Positions 22,263-33,999 of a DNA stretch of 64,000 bases are shown here, piece after piece. A program made the translations under genes and the position numbers. Position 1 is the first letter of the stretch; each line of letters opens with the position of its first letter. The DNA lies in NCBI GenBank assembly GCA_022036555.1, contig CM039126.1:29290025-29354024 (forward strand). Direction: 5' to 3'. The notes beneath the pieces are model-generated. The model had not been told where the DNA came from, ran no database searches, and was given only the letters and a program-made list of their open reading frames with translations. This stretch comes from Microstegium vimineum (Eukaryota; Streptophyta; Magnoliopsida; Poales; Poaceae).

Positions 22263-24195
22263 TGAAAGGTCTAGAATGACTAGAGGGTGGTGAATAGCCT
22301 AACAAAAAATTCTACAACAACACTAAGCAAAGGGATTTGTATAACAAATGGTGAAAAGCGACTTTGCTCTAGCACTACAAGGTTAGGCAAGCCACCTACC
22401 ACAATTCTAGTTACTAGAAAAAAAGGAGACTAAAACACACAAGCTAGCTAGCTAACTAGAACTACAAGAACAAGCTACACATGATAAAAGAGCTAAGCTA
22501 CTCTACCTTGCAAGAATGTAAAGAATGTAATGCAAGAGCTAGAGTTAGGGAAGTTATACCAATGTGGAGAGTAGCAAGACAATAGATAACCAATCAAACA
22601 GCAATCACAAGATGAATCCACGGTAGAGAGACAATTGACACAAAGATTTATCTCGAGGTTCACTTGCTTGTTGGCAAGCTAGTCCCCGTTGTAGCGATAC
22701 ACCTACTTGGTGATTCACACGCTAATAGGTATGACAAGCCTAACCCCCAATCGGGTGCCGCACAATCAAGATAGGGATCCACAAGCTACGAGTAATCCAC
22801 TAGAGATAACTTTCATGAACTCCCACGGGGAAGGTTCAAGAACCCCTCACAATCCACCGATCGGAGCTGGAGATAATCACCTTCCTCCGCTCAATGATCC
22901 TCGTCGCACCAAGCCATCTAGGAGTCGAAAAACTCCAAGACTAACAAGAGCTCATGCGATGACGACGATCACCAAGTGCCACTAGAATGCAATCAAGAAA
23001 AGCAATGCACTTGGTTCACTCAAACTCTCATGAAATGATCAATTCTATCAAGAGAAGAGTGGTGGAGGCTCTCACAAGCTAGCACAAGTGTATGAGTGAA
23101 GTGAGTGTGCAAGAGAGATCCCCAAGGGCCGGCCAAACACACATGTATATATAGCCTCTCCCTTGAAACTAGCCTTTTTGCCCCCAAAACACGTTTTCTG
23201 CGAGTGCTCCGGACTCAACTATCATAGGGGTCCGGACCATTGATAGCGTCCGGACCCCTTCACTAGCAGCACTGCCACGCTCTCTTACAACGTCCGGACG
23301 CAGGCTCTGGACGCACTGGAAACCTCGTTCTAACTAAAGGCCACGCGTCCAGATGCCTCCCCTTTCAAATTCGCCCGTTGGCGCGCTCGGTTTGCATAGT
23401 CAAAACAGCTCCGGACGCGAGGAATAGTCCACATCCGGACTAATTTGCTCAGCGTCCGGCCTCATCACAGAAACCACGCGAGAGCATCGAGACTCTGGAC
23501 GCAGCGTCCGGAGCTCCACCTCTGGACCAAAGCAAGTGTCCAGACTCAACAAAGAGAGTTCCAAAGAGCTCCAAGTGCTCCAGACAGCGTCCGGACTAAC
23601 GTATCCGGACCAACAGTCGCGTCCGGACTCACTGTTCTTAGTACAATGAGCTTGGGTTTGCATCCGAACGCATATGCAATAGTCTGGACCGACAAAACCC
23701 TAGCGTTCGGACCCTCTTTCTCTGTCCAAACGCCTCCAAACTTCTTTGCAAGCTTCCAAGGGCTAACACTAAGTGATTCCAATACTTGTGCACATGTGTT
23801 AGCTTTTAGTTCATATTTTCTTGGAATTAAGTTTGCTTAGCTCACTAGTTCACAAGATTTAATGCAATGCAAAAGAACCTAGTGGCACATGATAACCGCA
23901 ATCAAACACAAGTTCTCCCTCCTTGATAGTACAACTATCTATCCTAATCGTGATCACACTCTCTATAGTGTCTTGATCACTAAACCAAAAATGGTTCCTA
24001 TTTTCACCTTTGCCTTGAACCCATTTTCCTTTTCCATAATCCTTCCATGCTAGAGCCTTGCCATCAACACCTTGATCCATCTAGCTCCATCACATGGCAT
24101 GTACCAACCTAACTCATCATATACACTTAGAGAGCAAAGGTTAGTACACTTGGTAGGTTTCATCAATTACTCAAAACCAAACACATGGGCTTTCA
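22263..24195 (-). mobile_element. Copia (SIRE-like) 3' LTR, 1933 bp
   Basis: The ends TGAAAG and CTTTCA form a perfect 6-bp inverted pair. Immediately right of it is the polypurine tract of a minus-strand element (plus-strand 'atctcccccttttt', 24196), so this is the 3' LTR. GTCCGGAC-type words recur at 23200-23720. No matching 5' LTR is present because the element is cut near 26562. ORFs here are not genes. Confidence 0.85.
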
Positions 24196-26562
24196 ATCTC
24201 CCCCTTTTTGGTAATTGAGAACAACCTTTCTCAAAGATATGAAATATAATCAATTTGAACTTGAGTTGCTTGTCCAAGCATGTTTTTCAAAGAAATGAAT
24301 TTGTACAAGTTACACAAATTTGGTTTGGTAGTTATTAGCTCTCCCTACATATGTGCTAGATGAGTTTGGTTCAAATGTTGCACATATGCATAGATAGAAG
24401 TTGTGGGAGAGTAAATAGCTGCCAAATGATGCTAAGGTTTAAAGAGTAGACCTTTGAAGCCTGATACCATCAGAGTGCAGAATTTTCAATCACCCTTAGC
24501 ACCATGATAGATTAGATACCATTTGAATGTCACTAGAAACTTCTCACTTGAGAGCATTAGTCCAACACTATATATCAAGATATCTAACTATCACCTATGC
24601 ATGCTAGTTGATCACTCATCATTCTATTTGTAACACAAGCAATCATCACATAAGCAAGAATATTTTCAATTTGAAGTACTTATGCAACAATACATATGAG
24701 GGTGCCTACATTCAAATACAACAATAGTTTTCATTAGCTTGCTCCCCCTACTTGTGTGTTCTTTCAAAAATGATTGTCCTTTCTTTTTGTATTCTCACCC
24801 TTTGTCAAATATCTTTTGTTTTCTACCCCTTGAGGCATATCTTTGTAATTTCTCCCCCTTTGTCAAATATCTTTTGTTTTCTCCCCCTTTAGGCATATCT
24901 TTGTAATTTCTCCCCCTTTGTCATCCAATTGAAACAAAAGGTGGGATCAATTATAAATATTCAAGTTTCTACCCCTTAGTATGAGGTAGGGTGAAAGAGT
25001 TATGTCAACTTTGGTTTGAACTAGACTAATTGCCCAAGATATTTAATTCGGTTTAAACCATGGACAAACTTGTTCACACATTCTAAGATGGTTATATTGC
25101 CCATGTTGAATTAAAAACTTAAAGCCCATAGACATAGATCAAACACTAGGATTGCAAGATTATCAAGATGTCATATGCTACCACTAGATCATATCAAGTC
25201 AAAGAAGCAATAGTGGTACCATATAAGCATCAAAATCATTTGTTTTGTATGAATGAGCCTAATGTGCATGAGATATGACTATATATGCTCTACATAATTC
25301 CTAGCAAAATATGCATGAATGCTTTCCAATCAACTTGTACCTTGCCTTATTGGAGTAGAGGCATGTCATATAAGTGGGGGTGCATCAACTCATGTTTGAG
25401 AAATCAAGAATGTTCAACTCATTCCTTAGCTTGCAAAACCTTTTCTCATCTAGTGGCTTGGTAAAGATATCGGCTAATTGATCTTCGGTGCCCACACTCT
25501 CTATTGAAATGTCCCCTTTCAATTGATGATCTCTAATGAAGTGATGGCGGACATCAATATGCTTTGTTCTTGAGTGTTGAACCGGGTTGTTGGTTAGCTT
25601 GATTGCACTTTCATTGTCACATAGCCATGGAACTTTCTTGAATTTGACTCCAAAATCATTCAAAGTAGCTCTCATCCAAAGTATCTGTGCACAACAACTA
25701 CCCGCGGATATGTATTCGGCTTCGGTGGTTGATAATGCAACACTATTTTGCTTCTTTGATGACCATGAGACAAGTGATCTTCCAAACAATTGACATGTTC
25801 CCAATGTGCTCTTCCTTTCTATCTTGCTGCCTGCATAATCCGAGTCGGAGTATCCAATTAATTCAATGTTTGATCCTTTAGGATACCACAACCCAATATT
25901 TGGTGTATGTTTCAAGTATCTCCATATCCTCTTTGTGGATTTCAAATGACTCTCTCTAGAAGATGCTTGAAACCTTGCACATGCATACACTAAACATGAC
26001 ATCTGGTCTTGATACAGTCACATAGAGAAAACTACCAATCATTGATCTATATAGCTTTTGATCTACCATGTTGCCACTAGCATCACCATCCAAATTTCTA
26101 TTTGTTCCCATTGTTGTACTAATAGACTTTGCTTCATCTAGATTGAACTTCTTGAGCATGTCCTTGATGTACTTGCCTTGACATACAAATGTGTCATTCT
26201 TCATTTGTTTGACTTGAAGTCCAAGGAAGTAACTAAGCTCACCAAGCTGGGACATCTCAAATTCATTAGTCATCATATTTCCAAATTCTTCACAAAACTC
26301 TTGATTGGTTGATCCAAATATAATGTCATCCACATATATTTGCAACACAAACAAGTGTTTGTCAATCTTCTCGGTGAATAGGGTAGCATCAACCTTGCCC
26401 ATAGTGAATCCCTTAGAGAGGAGAAAGTCTCTCAACCTCTCATACCATGTTCTAGGTGCTTGCTTCAAACCATACAATGCCTTTCTTAGCTTGTACACAT
26501 AGTTGGGTTTCTTGTTATCCTCAAATCCAGGTGGTTGTTCAACATATACCAATTTGTTGATG
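24196..26562 (-). pseudogene. Copia (SIRE-like) pol remnant and 3' region, 5'-truncated
   Basis: Minus-strand frames give the RT C-terminal half (26562-25956) with LRKALYGLKQAPRTWYERL and YVDD, then RNase H (26002-25385) with SVALSTTEAEYISAGSCCAQ and HIDVRHHFIRDH and the usual end ADIFTKPLDEKRFCKLRNEL. A single frameshift near 25985 separates the two frames. 25384-24196 is the long AT-rich 3' non-coding part usual for this lineage. Everything before mid-RT is lost; similarity stops near 26562, where unrelated sequence starts. The coding half is less damaged than the copy at 16818, so this insertion is probably younger. Confidence 0.88.
24790..24925 (-). repeat. Repeated polypurine-like units in the copia 3' region
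   Basis: A unit of about 70 bp containing 'gtcaaatatcttttgttttct' and 'aggcatatctttgtaatttct' is present about twice. On the minus strand each carries an AAAGGGGGAGA-like purine tract resembling the true 3' tract at 24196. Could be extra plus-strand primer sites. Confidence 0.55.
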
Positions 26563-26602
26563 GGGTCGCATTTTTCTTCTCCAGAACCACCACCAGTACT
26601 CC

Positions 26603-27064
26603 ATGGTGAACTTCGCCTGCGATGGCAACCTGTTTGTGCCTTTTGGTGCCCATGTGGAGGATGGAGGACACCTCCGGCGCGCACATGCGTGGCCATTGAA
26701 GGCAAACCACCTTGTCTTCATGAATAGTTCGCCGTCGTCACCCTCAACCCACCGCCTCCGCCGCAGCAACGCTGGGATGCTCTCAATGCCGTCGTCCAAA
26801 TGATACATCAAAACTACCTGGTTAGAGTTCAATCGCATTCTCTCTCGCCGCTTGGTCTTGGTCTCGTGAAGTTTGGGTCTGCTATCTAGCGTCAGAGGAT
26901 GTTTGATAGTAGTCCAATTGATTTTGACAATAATACGGTATTGAGGATTGTGAAGCATGATGAAGCGATCGACATGAGGGCTTGTCACTACAATAAAGAA
27001 TGTTGGGTCAAGTTTTTAGGATTCCCTTTAGACTACCAACAAGATAAGTTCATTCAGGCGGCGG
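26603..27064 (+). pseudogene. DUF4283/zinc-knuckle-type retroelement ORF, 5' part
   Basis: The frame begins MVNFACDGNLFVPFGAHVED with GGHLRRAHAW, then after stops and shifts reads MFDSSPIDFDNN, MRACHYNKECWVKFLGFPLD (26899-27064). I know this pattern from many grass proteins annotated as unclassified retrotransposon ORFs with a DUF4283-like domain. Its continuation is beyond the Athila insertion at 41320. It was dead or dying before the split, since both parts have stops. Confidence 0.55.
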
Positions 27065-28588
27065 TGTTGACACCAAAGGTGGCAAACGGATAAAAGACCG
27101 CAAGCGTACGGTTGTCAAGTGTAGCTTTCACCGAGAGTATTCAAGGTATCGTATTTTCCACAGGGAACAAGAAGTGAATTAACTAGGAAGATGGATATGT
27201 CCTATGATGAATCAAGGGAGACTATGATAACTGGGTTGAGAGGTTCGATATAGCAAAGATATCTAACAAGGTAAAGCTGGTTATACTGGCTTTATCAGCC
27301 CTTCTCTTGCAGGAGGCGATGGGATAGATCAGAAAGAGGAAAAAACTTTAACCAGACCACGCCATCATGTTGTATTGAGGCCCTACCTTTTAAGAACTTA
27401 TCTTACACACATGGTGGAATACGAGGACTAGATAGGGTTGTCACCTCCTACTAGCTACCACAAACAATCCGTGCAATAAGCGGTTTACAAAGGCAAGATT
27501 AAGTTTAGACACCACGTCTACACTAATCTTACTACTTTAACCTTGGCCTAAGATTAAAGCACTTTACTCAGAGCAAAGCGATGAACAAGCGTGAAAAGAT
27601 GTATAACAGCTAAACCAGATTTAGAATATTAAATGCTATAAAGAACTCAGAAGAAGTCACTTACAAGTGCTGAACTTACAAGAGACTCACATCCGCTGAG
27701 GAAGAACTCCGGAGAAGATTCCCGACAGGCCTGGGGCTTTCTCCAGAAGATTTACCTCACTCTCCTCCAACGAGCATAGCACTACTATAGAGCTCCGCTA
27801 AGATACGGAGGAGTAGTATTTCTCCAATGAGGCATTAATGATAAGAGAGCTCTAGGGGGCTATTTATAGCTAGAGGTGGAGTAGGGGCTACTCTAATGCC
27901 ATGTCAGCGATCCGCGTCACCTTCATCAGCCACCGTAGGATCAAACCGACCTCTAAACCGCCTTAGGATTGATGGTAGTGATATTCAGCATGTGTTTTAG
28001 CATGTGGGGGGTCACTGGGCTCTACACCGACCTAGGGGGAGGTCGGCTGACCCCCCCTATGGCCTGTGGTCCCTTCCTTGATCTTCTAGATGGTGTCCCA
28101 CTGGTCAGGGACTAAGTGGGGGGCTGGTGGGCCCAATGAGAGGTCGGCCGACCTCCTCATGGGGTCTCTGGCCCACCTCTGCCTTCTGGATGCTGGTCCC
28201 ACTTGTCATATGCGTTGGGTGTTTGTTATGAGATGATTGTCATGTTAATCTCCTTGATGTGGGCCCATGGATCCTCGTGCTTTGATCTAGAACCATGGAG
28301 AGGTAGCACAGAGTGGATCTAAGGGTGCAAGATCACTTGGTAAGGTGTTACTTGGATTATGGGGGCATGGGAGGCCTAGTGGCCCCATAGGGAGGTCGGC
28401 CGACCCCCTAAGTGGTCCTACTGGCTCCCAAATGCCCCCATTTGTCATTACCTGCACTCAAATATTCAAGGGACATGTGGAACTAATTATTGGATAAAAT
28501 GTGCTCATGTTATGCTTGCCTTTCTTCTATTTTGAGGATGTTGACGGTATTTTGATAGCGACAAAAAGGGTCATTCTTACCGTCAACA
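27065..28588 (-). mobile_element. Athila A 3' LTR, 1524 bp
   Basis: Begins TGTTGACACC, ends CCGTCAACA and is nearly identical to the right LTR outside that LTR's insertion. Minus-strand TATAAATA (plus 27861-27868) sits in the U3/R promoter; TCGGCCGA palindromes at 28144 and 28396 lie upstream of it. Polyadenylation is expected in the R part near 27700; I did not pin it. Confidence 0.9.
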
Positions 28589-30349
28589 AGATCCCCTATA
28601 CTTACCTCTTTGTTCGTCCTCGAGTAAAGGATAAAAGCTAACATAATCATGATATTCAAAGTATAAAGCAAGCATAAAAATTTACTCAAGACATTTTGTC
28701 ATACAGGTGGGATATGTGGTATTGGCTAACATATATCCTTGAGAGGTTGAGAAATAGAATAGCTCTGAAGGCAAAGTCATCTTCCCCAAATCATATTTTA
28801 GTACTTGGAGTTTTTGATAATTTTTTCAACAGAAAGCTCATAAGTCAACTTACTCCTCATATAGCACTCTAGATAGCTCAAGGTGGAAAAATCCTTACCA
28901 AGGCATGAAGTTGTCTTCTTTTTATCTTCCTACTTCTAAAAGGCTTATGTGGAGCTTAGGTAGGGATAAACAATGTAGAAAACTTGCATCACTTATATTG
29001 TAAAGTCAAAAGAAGGATCCAAGGAGAGAGATGTCATAATCCTAGATCAAGATGTGCATGTGTGTGGAAAAATGGAAGTGGACTAATATGTACTCTTTGA
29101 CTACGTATGTGATCTCTCTAACTTTAGGATTACTTGAGACATGGCTATCATCATCATTTTTTTAGAGCTTTTGCTCATCATCATTTTCATGATAGCCATA
29201 TCTCTTTTGAAGGATTTTTGAAAGAGATCATAACATTTATTTCTAGAGTATTTATTGGATGAAGATGGAACATGTAAATGAAAGGCATGTTTTTGCGTAC
29301 TTCTAGTGTAGAAGCAGTGAAAATATGTGGCATGTACGTGATCTTGATCTTTGAACTATGACAAAATTCTCAACAAGGGTCACAAGGTTTGACTAAACTC
29401 AAAACAATTACAAGAAGCATATGAGGAAGGTTTTGAACATGTATAAACATTTATGGCTTTGGTAGGAATTTTCTCACTATAGAGTAGTGACATTATGGTT
29501 TTATAACATTTTCAAAAATTAATCTCCAAGAACTTTTAAATAGAAAGGGTATGAATCATGAGCCGAGACTATATCACATTAATCAACAACTTAGTCAATA
29601 TGATCTTCCTATCAAAGTATTTTCCAACTAGCATAAGCAAAAAGCAAGAATTTGTCTTTATGACGCTTTTGCCCATTAAATGTCATAGATCATGTCACTT
29701 TTCAAAATTTTAAATTCGGATGCAATCTTCTTGTTTATTCAATATTAAAAAGGGAAATAAACTAAGTGATTAATTTTATGAAGGAATTATTTTTATTTTA
29801 TTTTTATTCAAAAGGGGAAATGAGTAAAACAAATGAAAACATAAAGGAAAAGGGGAGAGACGTGGCAAACCAGACAGAAAGGATGTTGAGGTTGAGTGGA
29901 TGCTCTGGCTGGTAGACCCGGGGACTCTTAGTGAGGTCGGCCGACCTCACTTCAGGCCATTTGGCCACTTTGGTCTCTGCATTGGACTCCCTTACCTCTG
30001 AACATTGATCTGCTCTGTCAGTTCTGCATTTTGGCCTCTAAGGTGCATCGGCCGATGCACAAAAGTGGTCGTTGAGGTCCAACTTTTTTGTGGAACATGT
30101 CATGACCCTGTACACCATGGTTCCATGGCCAAACTGGTGAATTGGCATGTTGGGGTGTCGACTTGTTTCGGAGCATACTATAAAGATTGATAGAAAGAGA
30201 TCAAATGCAGGGGTTCTGCTGGGGTAAGACACCAGCAGAACCAACACTTCATTCAATTCAAAATTTCATTCTAGGCACAAGTTACATTGATGAAGGGAAA
30301 ATGATTGAAAACAAATCTATGTGCCTAACTTATCAGAGATACTAGCGAT
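28589..30349 (-). other. Athila A 3' non-coding region
   Basis: A polypurine-like 'tataggggatct' (minus) adjoins the 3' LTR. The rest is AT-rich without a credible ORF. It holds TCGGCCGA at 29937 and an 18-bp perfect palindrome at 30043-30060. Confidence 0.6.
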
Positions 30350-31122
30350 CTATGGAGAAGGAGGGGCAAAGAGATGCTGCCTCTCTATTGCCTTGGCCAA
30401 GCGCTTGATCTTCGCACTAGTACTAATGCGAAGATCATTGAAGCTATCGTCTAAATCTAAATGCGCCTTTCTTTCTTCTGCTGCCCTCTCCGCTAGCTTT
30501 GTGTTGCTTTCCCTAAGCCTAGCAACTACGCGCAACAGCTTCTGCATGTTGTTCTCCTCATCCTCCTCTTGGAATTGGCTTGGAGGGTCGGAGATGGAAG
30601 GCGGGTTGCTAGTCCGTCGGACCAACTTGCGAGAAGCCTCCGATTCAAGGGAGTTGCGTACCTCCCTCCACTCCTCGGAGGTAAGGGGAGGAACAAGCAC
30701 CTTGCCTACTCCTGGTCCACCATGGGCCCTTTGAAGGTGCATCCACGTTGGTGTCGATGACGAGTATGAGCTGGTGTAGCCCATGCTTGTGTTGCCTTCG
30801 GTGGTGGGGACGGTGGCCTTCTTCACCCCCAATTGGCCGGTGGTCGGCCTTTTGGGAGTTACCGAACGCGCTGCCGGCTTGTTCAGATTGTGGCGAGGAG
30901 ACATTAATCGGGCAATGCTCCTCATCCTTTCTGAGTACCAGAAGGCGATCGGCCGACTCCCCTAGGGGTGCTCGGCTGGGCAGGCAGTGGCGCCATGGCG
31001 AGGGGAGCAATGTCGAGGACTTCGATGGCCATGACGTCGGCGTTGATGGGATCTTGGACCTTAGAAGGGCTTTCATCAAAGGGGATGAGCGACATCTTTC
31101 CATTGTTTCTTGGTGGAGCCAT
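30350..31122 (-). pseudogene. Athila A extra 3' ORF (env position), frameshifted
   Basis: An ATG at 31122 (MAPPRNNGKMSLIPFDESPS) opens a frame of 67 codons; after a shift near 30925 another frame runs to 30350. The second part is Ser/Pro-rich, then acidic and helical (FQEEDEENNMQKLLRVVARL, ESNTKLAERAAEERKAHLDL), a likely coiled coil. No transmembrane segment is visible, so an envelope role is not supported. A pyrimidine-rich leader (31140-31230) and a TCGCCCGA palindrome-like site near 31454 lie upstream. Related in position to the ORF at 62216 in Athila B, but I cannot align them. Function unknown. Confidence 0.5.
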
Positions 31123-33999
31123 GGTGAGGATCAAGGGGGTTTGAAGGGATGCAAGAAGTGGTGCTGGTTCTGCTGATTGTGAAAAAGAGCAACGTAGGAG
31201 GAGGAAGAAGAAGGAGAGGGGGTTAAGAAGATGAATTCCAACGTTTAGCGCCTTCGTTCTTGCTCGGATCACGATGAAACAGAAGTGGAACGTTGGTCCA
31301 ATGTTCATGTGCAATGGGTACTTTGAACGGGTTCAAACCACGGTCGACCGGCCTCCTTTTGAAAGGTCTGGTCCGACCAAGCCAGGTTTCGGACTCCCAC
31401 GGGTCAGGCTAGGCAGGCCGTGCAACCTCGGGCTGAAAGGCCCTAACATGAGGTCGCCCGACCTCCTATTGAAGCCAAATGGGCCAAACGTTTTCGTGGG
31501 AGGAGACAAGGCTAAATCTAGACTAAGTCTAAGGTCAAACATGAAAAATGAAAAAAAAGTTAAAACATGTAGATTTTAGTTCTAATTTGGATTAAGAACA
31601 AATCCTATCATGTCAATTTCTTGTTCAGGGGTTTCATGTTCATGGAAAACTTTAAGACGTTGGCCATTTACCTTAAAGATTTTGCTGTCGTCGTCCTAGA
31701 GTGTGATTGCTCCATGAGTCGCGGCATTGATGACGAGGTATGGCCCTTCCCATTTGCTTTTCAGCTTTCCATGACCAAAGAGCTTGAATCTTGAATTGAA
31801 TAGCAAGACCTTATCTCCTGGGTTGAATTTCTTGACTTTGATTCTCTTGTCATGCCATCTTTTGGTTCTCTCCTTGTATATTCTGGCATTGTGGTATGCT
31901 TTCTCTCTCCACTCTTCTAATTCAGAGATTTATATTCTCCTAAATTTTCCAGCGGCTGGTAGATCCATATTCCATTTCTTGATTGCCCAATGTGCCTTGA
32001 ATTCCAATTCCATAGGCAAATGGCATGTCTTTCCGTATACAAGTTGGTATAGTGTCATACCAATTGGTGTCTTGTATGCGGTCCGATATGCCCAGAGTGC
32101 CTCTGGTAGCTTGTGCTTCCAAGTCGTACCCATCTCATCCATGGTCTTCTGCAGAATGTTCTTGATTTGTTTGTTGGATGTTTCTGCTTGACCACTTGTT
32201 TAAGGATGGTATGGAGTTGCAACATTGTGCCGAATTCCTTGATCAGTGAGGAACTGGTGGAAGCCTTTATTAATGAAGTGAGATCCCCTGTCACTTATGA
32301 CTAACTTTGGGGTTCCAAATCTAGGGAATATCACTTCATGGAACATCCTCTTTGAATTGGTTGCGTCTGCTTTGTAGTAGGGTATTGCTTCTACCCACTT
32401 GGACACATAGTCCACCACTACTAAGATGTACTCACACCCTTTTGACGGAGGAAAGGGCCCCATGTAGTCGATGCCCCATGCATCAAAGAGCTTGACTTGT
32501 AGGTTGTTGGTGAGTGGCATGGCATCTCGGGCATTCATGTTCCCGTGCTTCTAGCACCTTGCACATTTTCTGACATAATCTTGGGTATCGTTGTACATGG
32601 TTGGCCAATAGAAACCACTCTGCCAAATCTTAGCATGAGTTCTGAATGCTCCATAGTGACCTCCGTATTCTGCTCCATGGCATCTTTCCATGATCTTGAT
32701 TGCCTCCACCATAGGTATGCATCTTCTTAGTAATCCATCGTTGCATACTCTATAGAGGTATGGCTCATCCCAGAGATGCACTCGACTCTCCTGAACTAGT
32801 TTCTTCATATCTGCCCCTGGTGGGACATGGCCTGCAACCATAAAGTTGACTATATTTGCATACCAAGGGTTGGATTGTGTTACCTTGAGGAGTGTGTCAT
32901 CTCTGAGGAAGTCATCGATGGGTAAATTTTGTGCTTCTTTGGATTGCATTTTAGATAAATGATCGGCAACAGAATTTTCTACTCCCTTTTTATCTTTTAT
33001 CTCAAGATCAAATTCTTAGAGTAGTAAGATCCATCCTATTAAGCGGGGTTTAGCATCTTTCTTAGTGAGCAAGTATTTTAAAGCAACATGATCTGTATAA
33101 ACAATCACTTTTGCTCCACTAAGTAAGATCTAAACTTGTCTATAGCAAAAACCACGGCCAACAATTCTTTCTCAGTTGTTGCATAGTTTAATTGTGGCCT
33201 GGTTAAGGTTTTGCTAGCATATGAAATAGCGTGATGCTTCTTATCTTTGGTTTGGCCTAAGACCGTACCAACAGCATAATCACTAGCATCACACATTATT
33301 TCAAAGGGAAGCTTCCAATCAGGGGGTTGGATGATCGGAGCCGAGACAAGTGCTTTCTTGACAAAGTAAAAAGAATCTAAGCACTCATCATTAAATTCAA
33401 AGGGTGCATCCTTAGCTAGTAGGTTTGTTAAAGGATAAGCAATTTGAGAGAAATCTTTGATGAACCATCTATAAAAGCCTGCGTGACCAAGGAAGCTACG
33501 GATTCCCTTGACATTTGTGGGAGGTCGAAGTTGTTCTATGACTTCAATCTTAGCTCTATCCACTTCTATCCCATGTTCGGACACTCTATGCCCTAGCACT
33601 ATGCCTTCGCGAACCATGAAGTGACATTTCTCCAAGTTCAGGACTAAGTGCTTTTCTTCACATCTTTGTAAGACTCTATCCAAATTCTCAAGACAATCAT
33701 CGAAAGTATTTCCATAGACATAGAAGTCGTCCATGAAAACTTCCATGATTTCTTCGATGATATCGGAGAAAATTGACATCATGCACCTTTGGAAAGAACC
33801 AGGAGCATTGCATAGGCCGAATGACATTCGCCTATATGCATATGTTCCATAGGGGCATGTGAAGGTAGTCTTACTTTGATCATCGGGGTGGATTGGTATT
33901 TGATGATATCCCGAATAACCATCAAGGAAACAAAAGAAAGAATGCTTTGCAAGCCGTTCCAACATCTCATCGATGAAGGGTAACGGGAAGTGATCTTTC

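Noticed and set aside
30350..31122. Envelope gene call for the Athila A 3' ORF
   Set aside because: No signal peptide, transmembrane or cleavage signature; only the position is env-like.
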